64,000 bases of DNA from Christiangramia bathymodioli (GTDB lineage Bacteria > Bacteroidota > Bacteroidia > Flavobacteriales > Flavobacteriaceae). This document shows, in pieces, positions 34,725 to 43,135 of the stretch. How positions within the stretch are numbered: the stretch's first letter is position 1; each line of letters opens with the position of its first letter. The position numbers and the translations under genes were made by a program. Below the pieces are notes generated by a model. The model did not search any database, was not told the origin of the DNA, and saw only the letters and a program-made list of their open reading frames with translations. The stretch spans positions 1,116,048-1,180,047 of the forward strand of contig SRSL01000001.1 of assembly GCA_009735695.1 (NCBI GenBank). The letters are read 5' to 3'.

Positions 34725-36089
34725 ATGAAGATCCTGTGGAACATCCTTTTAGCTTTGATGCTGGCGCTTCCGGCCTGTTCGCAGGAGGTGCCACAGGCTT
34801 TTCAGGAGGTGAACCAGGACGATCTTGGGAACGTAACCGATGAATTCCAGGAATATTTTTTTGAGGCCCTGAAACAAAAAGGGATCGAGAATTACGAAAA
34901 GGCCATAACCGCCTTGGAAAAATGCCTGGAGCTCGATTCAGAAAAAGCCGTGGTCTATTTTGAGCTAGGGAAGAACTACTGGGAACTCGAGGATTTCGAC
35001 AAGGCTATTGCCAATTTGCAGAAAGCCCATGAACTCGAGCCGAAGAAAGAATCGATCCTGGTATACCTTTTTCAAACCTACGGGACGAACCAGGATTACG
35101 CTGGTGCCATCAATACCGTTCAGCAACTCATCCCTTTTGACGAAGCATATAAAGAAGATCTTGCCAATCTTTATTTGCTGAATGAAGAGTACGATAAGGC
35201 ACTTCAGTTGATAGACCAGCTGGATGCCGAACAAGGTGCCAGTTCTTACCGAAATTCACTGAGAAGACAGATCTATGCTCGCACCAATAACACCGGAGCG
35301 CAAATAGATAATCTTGAACAAAGTATTCAGGATAGTCCGGAGGTGGAGCAGAATTATTTGAACCTGATCTATATTTATAGCGAACAGGGCGAGGAAGAAG
35401 AAGCTTTTAAAGTGGCTCAGGAGCTTTTAGAGGCGAATCCCGGCTCAACGCTGGCTCATCTGGCTCTATACAAGTTTTACCTGGAGAAAGGCGATACAGA
35501 GGCTTCAATCGCTTCCATGAAAATCGTTTTTGAAAGCGAGGAGATCGATACCGAATCCAAATTCAGGGTACTCAATGATTTTCTGAATTTTGTGCAGGAA
35601 AATCCGGAATATGAAGAAGAGCTCATCGAGGTCGCTGCAAAGTTCAACGAGGGGGAAAATGCGCCTAAACTTTATGAGCAACTTGGAGAATATTATCTTA
35701 AAAAGGATAATAGACAGGACGCATTGACGTTCTTTGAACTGGGGGTCAAGGAAAATCCAGAGAATTTCGAGCTTATCAGGAATACGTTATTGCTCCAGAT
35801 CGAATTTCAAAAGTACGAGTCTGCAAAAGATCTGAGCGAGCAGGCCTTGGAGAGTTTTCCGTCCCAGCCTTTGTTTTACCTCTTCCAGGGGGTCGCTTTC
35901 AATCAGCTTGGAAATTTTGAGCAAGCCGAAGCAGCTTTATCTGAAGGGCTGGATTATATCATAGATGATTCAAAAATGGAGTTAGAATTCTATTCTCAGC
36001 TCGCTTTTGCCTATACTGGTATGAATAATGCAGGTAAGGCTGAAGAATATCGGCGCAAGGCCGAAAATTTGAAAAAAGAAATAAAATAA
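34725..36089 (+). CDS. TPR-repeat exported protein (probable lipoprotein)
   Basis: A 454-residue protein. The N-terminus ends LPACSQEVP, so either a lipoprotein (cysteine 18) or a cleaved secreted protein. About nine tetratricopeptide-like units follow, for example NYEKAITALEKCLELDSEKAVV and DFDKAIANLQKAHELEP. It probably acts as a protein-binding scaffold in the periplasm. The stop codon overlaps the ATG of the DUF4292 gene by 1 nt (TAATG), so it shares a role or expression with the two following envelope genes. Confidence 0.87.
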   Translation: MKILWNILLALMLALPACSQEVPQAFQEVNQDDLGNVTDEFQEYFFEALKQKGIENYEKAITALEKCLELDSEKAVVYFELGKNYWELEDFDKAIANLQKAHELEPKKESILVYLFQTYGTNQDYAGAINTVQQLIPFDEAYKEDLANLYLLNEEYDKALQLIDQLDAEQGASSYRNSLRRQIYARTNNTGAQIDNLEQSIQDSPEVEQNYLNLIYIYSEQGEEEEAFKVAQELLEANPGSTLAHLALYKFYLEKGDTEASIASMKIVFESEEIDTESKFRVLNDFLNFVQENPEYEEELIEVAAKFNEGENAPKLYEQLGEYYLKKDNRQDALTFFELGVKENPENFELIRNTLLLQIEFQKYESAKDLSEQALESFPSQPLFYLFQGVAFNQLGNFEQAEAALSEGLDYIIDDSKMELEFYSQLAFAYTGMNNAGKAEEYRRKAENLKKEIK

Positions 36090-36859
36090 TGTTGAAGAAA
36101 TATTTTGCCCTTATCCTACTAAGTGCATTTGTGGTATCCTGCGGGAGTACCCGTTCTAAAAAAGGGATCGCCACCAAAAATGCCGAAGCCGTTTCGGTGA
36201 TCGAAAAACATTATGCCGAAGAGGCCGGTTTTAAAACCGCTTCAGGAAAATTGCGTGCCGTTTACCAGGATGAAGAAAAAACCCAGTCGGTTAATCTAAG
36301 TTTCAGGATGAAGAAGGATGAAGTGATCTGGATGAGCGCCAGTATCCTTGGTTTTCCGGTGGCTAAAGCTTATATCACTCCCGAAAGTGTACAATATTAT
36401 GAAAAGGTTACGCAAACTTATTTTGAAGGAGATTTTGAATTGATCAGTCAGTTTCTGGGAACGCCGCTGGATTTTCAGAAACTTCAGAATTTATTGCTCG
36501 GTCAGGCCATTTATGACCTCAGGACCGAAGAATTTAATTTTACCCAGTCTCCAAGGGGCTTTCAGTTCGTGCAGGATCCGGAAGCGGGTATGAAGAAAAT
36601 GTTCCTTCTAAAACCTTCAAATTTTAAAGCTGAAGCCCAGCAGCTGATCCAGGATTCAGAAAACAGAAGCCTTACAGTTACTTATTCAGATTATCAGAAT
36701 TTAGAGGGCTATGTTTTTCCAGATAATATCAGGATCGTTGCCAGTGAAGGAGGCGTTAGTACAAATATTGATCTTACCTATCGTTCGGTTAGCTTTAATG
36801 AAGAAGTTACTTTTCCGTTCGATATTCCAGGTGGTTATGAACAAATCAGTTTAAAATGA
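36089..36859 (+). CDS. DUF4292 lipoprotein (LolA/LolB-like fold suspected)
   Basis: A 256-residue lipoprotein with its lipobox cysteine at 18 (VVSCGSTRS). Motifs such as AGFKTASGKLRAVYQDEEKTQSVNLSF and VIWMSASILGFPVAKAYITPESV match the DUF4292 family; the pattern recalls LolB-like lipid-binding proteins, but this is by eye. It lies between the TPR gene (1-nt overlap) and the EnvC-like gene (4-nt ATGA overlap), so the three are one operon. A lipoprotein-handling role is inference. Confidence 0.82.
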   Translation: MLKKYFALILLSAFVVSCGSTRSKKGIATKNAEAVSVIEKHYAEEAGFKTASGKLRAVYQDEEKTQSVNLSFRMKKDEVIWMSASILGFPVAKAYITPESVQYYEKVTQTYFEGDFELISQFLGTPLDFQKLQNLLLGQAIYDLRTEEFNFTQSPRGFQFVQDPEAGMKKMFLLKPSNFKAEAQQLIQDSENRSLTVTYSDYQNLEGYVFPDNIRIVASEGGVSTNIDLTYRSVSFNEEVTFPFDIPGGYEQISLK

Positions 36860-38076
36860 TCGATTTGAAATTTGCCAAACCGGTATTTTGCTTCTTCCTT
36901 ATTTGTTTTTCTCTTCAAAGCGTCAGCGCCCAGGACAGGGAAGCCCTGGAAGAACGCAGGCTGGAATTGCGCAAGGAGATCAACAGGATCAACGAATTAA
37001 GGATCACCAATCAAAGAAAACAACAATCGGTGCTGGGCCAGGTGGAAGATCTCAACCAGCAGATCAGGAGTACCGAAGACCTTATCAAGGTCACCAACCA
37101 GCAGGCAAACCTGTTAACCCGCGAGATCAATACCAACACGAATAAAATTGGTGAACTTAGAAAGGAATTGCAGGAGCTCAAGGAAGATTATTCCAGAATG
37201 ATCAGGCGTTCTTATAAGAGCAAATCTCAGCAAAGCCGGATCATGTTCTTATTGTCTTCGGAAAATTTCCTGCAGGCATATAAGCGGCTTCAGTATATGA
37301 AGCAGTACACCGAATACCGCAAGCAGCAAGGCGAGCAGATCAAAGCCAGTACAAAAGAGCTTCAGGAACTCAATTCGATGTTGCTGGAACAAAAGGAAGA
37401 TAAGGAAAAACTGATCGTTGAAAACCGAAAAACCCGGGCTCAACTGGAAAAGAACCGGAAATCACAGCAGGACCTTATCGCACAGATTCGAAGAAGAGAA
37501 GGCGATTTTGCGGCCCAGATCAGGAAAAAACAGGATGAAATAGACGATATAGACCGGGCTATCGATAAAATGATCCGGGAATCCATAGCAAAAGCTAATG
37601 CCGAAACCGGTTCCAGCGAACGAGATACCTATGAGCTAACCCCGGCAGCGAAAGCACTGGCAGCCGATTTTGCCAAAAACAAAGGAAAACTTCCATGGCC
37701 GGTGCGTTCCGGAGTGGTAACCATGAAATTCGGAAAACAACCACATCCTGTGGTAAGATCGGTAATGGTGAATAATAACGGTGTTCGTATCGATACCGAT
37801 CAGGGTGGAAAGGCTCGCGCTGTCTTCACCGGAACAGTTAGCGAGGTGCAGGCGGTAAAAGGAGCCAATAAGGCTGTAATGGTGCGCCACGGGGATTATA
37901 TTACTATTTACAATAACCTGGAGACCGTATTCGTAAAAAGAGGTGACCAGGTGCTTACAGAACAGGAAATAGGGGAGATAGCTACCAGTAAAACCAACGG
38001 GAAGACTACCCTGCATTTCTTGCTGTATAAAAACAACCAGAAAATGGATCCCGCCGAATGGATTTACCAGATGTAA
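36856..38076 (+). CDS. EnvC-like murein hydrolase activator (degenerate M23 domain)
   Basis: A 406-residue exported protein: a signal peptide (~1-25, ending VSAQ), a long coiled coil (~26-250, for example ELRKELQELKEDYSRMIRRSYKS), then a C-terminal LytM fold (~285-400). The catalytic residues seem lost: the first zinc motif reads NNNGVRID without the histidine of HxxxD, and the HxH motif reads TLHF. This is the architecture of EnvC, which activates cell-separating amidases rather than cutting murein itself. It is translationally coupled to DUF4292. Confidence 0.88.
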   Translation: MIDLKFAKPVFCFFLICFSLQSVSAQDREALEERRLELRKEINRINELRITNQRKQQSVLGQVEDLNQQIRSTEDLIKVTNQQANLLTREINTNTNKIGELRKELQELKEDYSRMIRRSYKSKSQQSRIMFLLSSENFLQAYKRLQYMKQYTEYRKQQGEQIKASTKELQELNSMLLEQKEDKEKLIVENRKTRAQLEKNRKSQQDLIAQIRRREGDFAAQIRKKQDEIDDIDRAIDKMIRESIAKANAETGSSERDTYELTPAAKALAADFAKNKGKLPWPVRSGVVTMKFGKQPHPVVRSVMVNNNGVRIDTDQGGKARAVFTGTVSEVQAVKGANKAVMVRHGDYITIYNNLETVFVKRGDQVLTEQEIGEIATSKTNGKTTLHFLLYKNNQKMDPAEWIYQM

Positions 38077-38110
38077 AAGCTTAATTAGATTTTGATATCT
38101 TTAAGGTCTA

Positions 38111-38803
38111 ATGAAAAAAATTCTCTGTCTTTTAGTAGTCCTGAGCTTTTTAAGTTGTGCATTGGATTACGAGGATAACCGAAGGATTCATCTCACAGGA
38201 AGCCTGTTAGATGCGGCCGGTGATCCTGTTGAGAATGCCGGTGTCGACCTGATCGTGGAAACCTTTGGCTTTAAAAACTCCGTTTCAACTGTACTTGCCA
38301 GCACAACAACTGCCGAAAATGGCAAATTTGATTTGCTTAGCATCGAACCAAAGGATGAAATTCTGTTTCTTAGCATTTCTGAACGTACGAATAGCTTTAT
38401 GGGTATAAGGATTATGGAAGCAGTAGATAATCCTGGTCCTTTATATGATTTAGGCGAGCTACGATTAAATGCTAATGCCAATTTTCAGCTTAATTTCATC
38501 AATCAAAGCGGGACAGAAGGAATGGTGTTTCTTGAATTGAATTATCCCGCTTACACACCGTTTCAATCCCTGCCCGAAGGCTGGGAATATGCTTATACCT
38601 ACGAGAGTTCGGAAACCGGAGAGGTAACCGATTTAAGAACGTTTTCTACCCAGGGAAATAACCAGATCTACCTGACCACGCTTCTAAATTCTCAGGTTCG
38701 AATAAGGTACAGTATAGGAGAATCATTAAACCAGTCTGATGATATCCAGGAGCTTGTTCTGGATATTGCAGAACCAGAAAGCCGGTATGAAATTATTTTT
38801 TAA
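38111..38803 (+). CDS. Lipoprotein with carboxypeptidase-regulatory-like domain
   Basis: A 230-residue lipoprotein (cysteine 16 in SFLSCALDY). Residues ~25-120 look like a CarboxypepD_reg-type beta-sandwich (HLTGSLLDAAGDPVENAGVDLIVETFG and a later ENGKFDLLSIEP), as often seen in Bacteroidota surface proteins. The C-terminal half is unrecognised. Its last 17 nt overlap the start of the outer-membrane protein gene that follows, suggesting the two act together. Confidence 0.75.
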   Translation: MKKILCLLVVLSFLSCALDYEDNRRIHLTGSLLDAAGDPVENAGVDLIVETFGFKNSVSTVLASTTTAENGKFDLLSIEPKDEILFLSISERTNSFMGIRIMEAVDNPGPLYDLGELRLNANANFQLNFINQSGTEGMVFLELNYPAYTPFQSLPEGWEYAYTYESSETGEVTDLRTFSTQGNNQIYLTTLLNSQVRIRYSIGESLNQSDDIQELVLDIAEPESRYEIIF

Positions 38804-39395
38804 GTGCCTTATTTTATTCTTTGTCCTGCAGACTGCGATTGCCCAGAACGGGGAAGAAGAGAAGTCTAATCCTGATGTGGGGATTCGGATTTTTGTAGGA
38901 GGCTCCAAGGCATTTGCAATAGACGACAAATTTATAGGGGATGCTTATAATTTGAAATTTGGAGCAGAGGTAGGTGGTTATTATTTGTTCACCGATCATT
39001 GGTTTGCCGGGGCACAGGTTGATGTACTCTGGACCGATGTCACGAATTCAGAAAAACTGGGAGGGATCAACAGGACAAGAATTATTAGTTCTTCAGTAAA
39101 CGGGGGTTATTTAACAGACTTAACCGGGAGCCTCGAATTTTCAGCTAAATTAGGTTTTGGCCATGCAAGATATGCGAACAGGGCTACGGAAAATGGCAGG
39201 GCTTTCCACGATGATGCTTTCATCACTTACCTGGAACCAAAACTCGCCTACCAGATCGATGATGGCCTGGCGATCTATTTGGGCTTGAATTTCAGATACG
39301 ACAAAATGAGTATCGAGACATCCGAAACATATCAGGACTACTTTGGAAGTTCAACAAGATTAGTTCCAACAATTGGAGCGCAGTTCAATTTCTGA
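38787..39395 (+). CDS. Outer membrane beta-barrel protein
   Basis: A 202-residue protein from ATG 38787. A frame open from 38739 would add 16 residues that overlap the previous gene and precede the signal peptide, so I reject it. A signal peptide (KLFFKCLILFFVLQTAIAQ) is followed by alternating beta strands (AEVGGYYLFTDHWFAGAQVDVLW, LEPKLAYQIDDGLAIYLGLNFRY) and a terminal phenylalanine in VPTIGAQFNF, the classic barrel end. It probably forms an eight-stranded barrel. Function unknown. Confidence 0.83.
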   Translation: MKLFFKCLILFFVLQTAIAQNGEEEKSNPDVGIRIFVGGSKAFAIDDKFIGDAYNLKFGAEVGGYYLFTDHWFAGAQVDVLWTDVTNSEKLGGINRTRIISSSVNGGYLTDLTGSLEFSAKLGFGHARYANRATENGRAFHDDAFITYLEPKLAYQIDDGLAIYLGLNFRYDKMSIETSETYQDYFGSSTRLVPTIGAQFNF

Positions 39396-39908
39396 TTATT
39401 CCTCGAAAAGAGCCTTTAATTCGGTCGCCTCACCAGGTTTCATCTTACCCGCAAGCACCAGGCTTAATTGTTTTCTACGTAGTGCTGCCTCGAAGCGTTG
39501 TTGTTCGATCTCGCTTTCAGGCTTAAGTGGAGGAATGTGTACCGGGGTTCCGGTCTCGTCTACCGCAACAAAGGTATAGATAGCCTCATTTGCCTTGCTT
39601 CTGCGGCCACTTTCGCGATCTTCCACCCAAACATCTATATAGATCTCCATAGACGACTTAAAAGCCCTTGAAACGGCTGCCTCGACCGTTACCACGCTTC
39701 CCAGAGGGATCGCCTTGTTAAAGGCCACATGATTAACCGAAGCGGTCACCACAATCCTTCTGCTGTGCCTCCTGGCGGCGATACTGGCAGCACGATCCAT
39801 ACGTGCAAGTAATTCACCTCCAAAAAGATTATTCAGCGGGTTGGTTTCACTGGGTAGTACCAGGTCGGTAAGAGTAGTTCGAGATTCGCTAGGGGATTTA
39901 GCCTCCAT
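39396..39908 (-). CDS. Acyl-CoA thioesterase (hotdog fold, BACH/YciA type)
   Basis: A 170-residue hotdog protein. ETNPLNNLFGGELLARMDRAASIAARRHS (~22-50) carries the hotdog helix and the conserved NLFGG, and VNHVAFNKAIPLGSVVTVEA the next strand. The enzyme hydrolyses acyl-CoA thioesters; substrate range unknown. It begins after a -7 box 13 nt upstream and is convergent with the beta-barrel gene, with no gap between the stop codons. Confidence 0.9.
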   Translation of the reverse strand: MEAKSPSESRTTLTDLVLPSETNPLNNLFGGELLARMDRAASIAARRHSRRIVVTASVNHVAFNKAIPLGSVVTVEAAVSRAFKSSMEIYIDVWVEDRESGRRSKANEAIYTFVAVDETGTPVHIPPLKPESEIEQQRFEAALRRKQLSLVLAGKMKPGEATELKALFEE

Positions 39909-39921
39909 GTTTATTTTTGTG

Positions 39922-39929
39922 CAAAAATA
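39922..39929 (-). promoter_or_regulatory. -7 box (TATTTTTG on minus) before the thioesterase
   Basis: On the minus strand TATTTTTG ends 13 nt before the ATG at 39908 and matches TAnnTTTG. The predicted leader is about 6 nt. Confidence 0.5.
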
Positions 39930-39964
39930 AGGAGGATAAACTTATAAGACCCGTTAATAAACTA

Positions 39965-40897
39965 TTAAAGTTCCTGAACCAGTAGCCAGGCCGCAGAATT
40001 GGTTTTCTTAACTGAATTAAGAGCGTTAATGGCTTCTCTCCTGGTCTGGTGGCTTGAATATACCACCTGGTGAAGTCCATATTTGTTCTCCCCTATCAGT
40101 CTTGCAGTATAACCGGCGTCCTTAAGTTCCTCAACCTTTTTATCGGCATTTTCCTGTACGCGGAAAGCTCCTGCGACTACGTGAAAATCACCAGATTGCT
40201 TTTCTACTTCAAAAGTAACTGCTGGAAGCGGATTGTCAATGATAAAGGTTGCCTGCTGAATTTGTTGCTGAAGCTGGCTTTCAGCTTTCTGCTGCTCAGC
40301 GATGTTATGCTCAGAAACCTGGTTGCTGTAAATATTCAACCCTGCAAAACCTGAAAGTCCCAATGCCACCACGGCGATCGCGGCATACTTAAGGAAAGAA
40401 GCAGATTTTCTGCGTTCCGGAGTGAAATGTATAGGTGCTTTTTGCTCAAGTTCCTCAACCTGTTTTCTGTAAACTTCGCGACTGATTTCGGAAGTTTTGA
40501 ATGATTCCAGACCAAAAGATTGGGTTAGGAAATTGATGTTGGATGAAGGCTCGAATTGCAATTTATCTTCCTTATCCAGGAACAAACGGCCAATATTTGC
40601 CAATTCCGCCTGAGATTCATTCTGAAGGGAATTTTCCAGGTCATAAACGAACTCCTGGATCATATTTTTCGCCACATTATATGAGACTCCTTCAACCTCG
40701 GCAATATAATTCACCAGTAAACCGTCATTTTTGATCAGTTGCCTGTTGAACGAAATTTGCTTGTTAGGCGGATAGAATTCTCGTGTGTTCTTGTCAATAT
40801 AAGCAGATTGTCTTTGCGATAAAAAGGCTCCGAATCCCGGAAGCACCACGCATTCATATCTAAAAAGAAGGTCCTGGATGTGGGTAGAAATATTCAT
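39965..40897 (-). CDS. HU-CCDC81-like/SPOR membrane protein
   Basis: A 310-residue protein starting at ATG 40897; a TTG three codons earlier overlaps the promoter box. Residues ~1-140 look like an HU-family domain (ISTHIQDLLFRYECVVLPGFGAFL, then YNVAKNMIQEFVYDLENSLQ and LANIGRLFLDKEDKLQFEPS). One membrane helix follows at ~165-187 (YAAIAVVALGLSGFAGLNIYS), then a glutamine-rich linker, and a C-terminal SPOR domain (~235-310, FHVVAGAFRVQENADKKVEELKDAGY). HU-type domains can bind DNA or proteins and SPOR binds denuded glycan at division sites, so it may connect the nucleoid to septal wall. That function is inferred. Confidence 0.85.
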   Translation of the reverse strand: MNISTHIQDLLFRYECVVLPGFGAFLSQRQSAYIDKNTREFYPPNKQISFNRQLIKNDGLLVNYIAEVEGVSYNVAKNMIQEFVYDLENSLQNESQAELANIGRLFLDKEDKLQFEPSSNINFLTQSFGLESFKTSEISREVYRKQVEELEQKAPIHFTPERRKSASFLKYAAIAVVALGLSGFAGLNIYSNQVSEHNIAEQQKAESQLQQQIQQATFIIDNPLPAVTFEVEKQSGDFHVVAGAFRVQENADKKVEELKDAGYTARLIGENKYGLHQVVYSSHQTRREAINALNSVKKTNSAAWLLVQEL

Positions 40898-40903
40898 TGG
40901 TCG

Positions 40904-40911
40904 CAAAAGTA
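40904..40911 (-). promoter_or_regulatory. -7 box (TACTTTTG on minus) at the HU-SPOR start
   Basis: TACTTTTG on the minus strand ends only 6 nt before the ATG at 40897. If used, transcription would begin at or next to the start codon (leaderless mRNA). Confidence 0.45.
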
Positions 40912-40996
40912 TAGGTTATTGGCAGTGGGTTAAAGTTACCCAAAGAAATTTTATTAACAAATGTTTTTTTCTGTAATTTTAATCAAATTATGCCTG

Positions 40997-42097
40997 ATGG
41001 ATTTTGATGACCTGCTCTATGTGATGGCCCTGCAACATGTTCCTAATCTGGGAGATACCACCGCACGAAAACTGATACGACATTTTGGAAATGCTGAAAA
41101 TGTATTCAGGGAAAAGACCGCTAATTTGCTTCGGATCGATGGGATTGGAAAGAAGCGAATTGAAGGTATTCAAGATAAAATTCATTTGAAAGCTGCAGAA
41201 CAGGAACTCCAATTTATCCAGTCCCAGAATATCCGGGTTCTTTATTTTGAAGGACCCGACTATCCGGAAAAACTGAAACATTGTCCTGATGCTCCACTTT
41301 TGCTGTTTTCACGCGGAACTATGGATCTTAAAAAGCGTAGAATCCTCAGCATTGTGGGTACCAGGCAGATCACCCAGCATGGTATTGCTTTTTGTGAAAA
41401 GTTGATTGAAGAGCTTGCCATTCTGGATCCGGTAATTATTTCTGGTTTTGCTTATGGAGTGGATATCACCGCTCAGAAAGCCGCTGTGAAAAACCAGCTT
41501 CAAACTATAGGCTGCCTGGCTCATGGCCTCGATCAGGTTTACCCCAAATCCCACAAAAAATATATGGCCCAGATCGAGGAAAACGGTGGCTTTTTAACCG
41601 ATTTCTGGAGCAGCGATCCTTTTGAACGAAATAATTTTTTGAAAAGAAACAGGATAATTGCAGGAATTAGCGAGGCTACGGTCGTTATTGAAAGCGCTGA
41701 AAAGGGCGGGGCCCTCGTAACAGCCGATATTGCCAACTCATACGACCGGGAGGTTTTTGCGGTTCCCGGTAGGCCAGGTGACAAATACAGCACAGGTTGT
41801 AACCAGCTTATTAAATCGCAGCAGGCACATGTCCTCACTTCAGCAGCTGATATTGCCTATATCCTGAACTGGGATGTTCAGGAAAAACAAAGCGTGGTTC
41901 AAAAACAGTTATTTGTAGATCTTGAACAGGATGAACAAAAACTATATGACTTCCTGAAAGATCAGGGAAAGACAGAGCTTGATCATCTGGCAGTGAACTG
42001 TAACTTTCCAACCTTTAAGACCGCTTCACTTTTGCTGAATATGGAGCTTAAAGGAGTGGTGAAACCTCTGCCTGGAAAATTATTTGAAGCGGTTTAG
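40997..42097 (+). CDS. dprA: DNA-processing protein DprA
   Basis: A 366-residue protein from ATG 40997; an open frame from 40961 would add 12 hydrophobic, non-conserved residues. An N-terminal helix-hairpin-helix region (VPNLGDTTARKLIRHFGNAENVF) precedes the Rossmann-like core with SIVGTRQITQHG, ISGFAYGVDITAQ, GCLAHGLDQVYP and ESAEKGGALVTADIANSYDREVFAVPG. A winged-helix end follows (LYDFLKDQGKTELDHLAV). DprA protects incoming single-stranded DNA and loads RecA in natural transformation. recA itself is 4.3 kb away on the other strand. Confidence 0.94.
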   Translation: MDFDDLLYVMALQHVPNLGDTTARKLIRHFGNAENVFREKTANLLRIDGIGKKRIEGIQDKIHLKAAEQELQFIQSQNIRVLYFEGPDYPEKLKHCPDAPLLLFSRGTMDLKKRRILSIVGTRQITQHGIAFCEKLIEELAILDPVIISGFAYGVDITAQKAAVKNQLQTIGCLAHGLDQVYPKSHKKYMAQIEENGGFLTDFWSSDPFERNNFLKRNRIIAGISEATVVIESAEKGGALVTADIANSYDREVFAVPGRPGDKYSTGCNQLIKSQQAHVLTSAADIAYILNWDVQEKQSVVQKQLFVDLEQDEQKLYDFLKDQGKTELDHLAVNCNFPTFKTASLLLNMELKGVVKPLPGKLFEAV

Positions 42098-43062
42098 TAT
42101 CCAGCTTTCTTCCGTACTTTTTTCAGTACTTCATTCGCAACGAGCCTTGCTTTTTCAGCTCCTTTTTCTAGAGCTTTATCAACTTCAGGAAGGTTATTCA
42201 TGTAATATTCATACTTTTCCCTTGGTTCCTGGAATCTATCCTTTACCACTTCAAAAAGTGCCTGTTTTGCATGGCCATAGCCGTAACCACCTTTTTCATA
42301 ATTTTCACGCATTTCTTCAACCTGTTCATCATTCGCTAAAAGCTTATAAAGTGCAAACACATTACAGGTGTCAGGGTTTTTTGGATCCTCGAGCGGTGTG
42401 CTATCGGTCTCGATACCCATGATTTGCTTGCGTAATTTTTTATCGGTCTGGAAGATATTGATGGTGTTGTTCTTGGATTTACTCATTTTCTCACCATCGG
42501 TTCCCGGAACATACATGGTATCTTTTTGAACCTTTGCTTCCGGAAGCACGAAAACTTCTCCCATTTTTGCATGGAATCTCGAAGCTACATCCCGGGTCAT
42601 TTCCAGGTGCTGTAACTGGTCTTTACCAACGGGAACGATTTCAGCGTCATAGAGCAAAATATCTGCCGCCATCAGCATTGGATAAGAAAAGAGTCCGCTG
42701 TTCACATCTTCCAAACGGTCTGCCTTATCCTTGAACGAATGGGCGAGGGTAAGCCGCTGGTAAGGAAAGAAACAGCTTAAATACCAGGAAAGTTCGGTCA
42801 CCTGTGGAATATCGCTCTGGCGGTAAAACACACTTCTTTCAATGTCCAGTCCGCAGGCAAGCCAGGTCGCAGCTACCGAGTAAGTGTTCTGCCTCAGCGT
42901 TTCAGCATCTTTTATCTGGGTAAGCGAATGCAGGTCGGCAATAAAAATGAACGAATCATTATCGGGTTGATTGGCCATTTCAATAGCGGGCATGATCGCA
43001 CCTAATAGATTACCTAAATGCGGTGTTCCTGTACTCTGTACTCCTGTAAGTATTCTGGACAT
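42094..43062 (-). CDS. trpS: Tryptophanyl-tRNA synthetase
   Basis: A 322-residue class I synthetase. GVQSTGTPHLGNLLGA carries the HIGH-type motif (PHLGN, ~14-19), and GEKMSKSKNNTINIF the KMSKS loop (~190). Also visible: FIADLHSLT and PVGKDQLQHLEMTRDVASRF, both typical. It charges tRNA-Trp. Its 3' end overlaps the dprA stop codon region by 4 nt on the opposite strand. Confidence 0.97.
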   Translation of the reverse strand: MSRILTGVQSTGTPHLGNLLGAIMPAIEMANQPDNDSFIFIADLHSLTQIKDAETLRQNTYSVAATWLACGLDIERSVFYRQSDIPQVTELSWYLSCFFPYQRLTLAHSFKDKADRLEDVNSGLFSYPMLMAADILLYDAEIVPVGKDQLQHLEMTRDVASRFHAKMGEVFVLPEAKVQKDTMYVPGTDGEKMSKSKNNTINIFQTDKKLRKQIMGIETDSTPLEDPKNPDTCNVFALYKLLANDEQVEEMRENYEKGGYGYGHAKQALFEVVKDRFQEPREKYEYYMNNLPEVDKALEKGAEKARLVANEVLKKVRKKAGY

Positions 43063-43081
43063 GGGTTTCCTGATTTTGCTG

Positions 43082-43089
43082 CAAAGGTA
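43082..43089 (-). promoter_or_regulatory. -7 box (TACCTTTG on minus) before trpS
   Basis: TACCTTTG on the minus strand lies 19 nt before the trpS ATG and matches TAnnTTTG. It faces the plsC box in a 73-bp divergent gap. Confidence 0.5.
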
Positions 43090-43122
43090 AATTTTTTATA
43101 GAATTCCCTCGGCTCATTTTAC

Positions 43123-43130
43123 TACTTTTG
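43123..43130 (+). promoter_or_regulatory. -7 box (TACTTTTG) at the plsC start
   Basis: TACTTTTG ends 5 nt before the ATG of plsC. If it is a true box, transcription would start at about the ATG itself, giving a leaderless message. No TTG is seen at -33, so confidence is low. Confidence 0.35.
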
Positions 43131-43135
43131 GAAGC

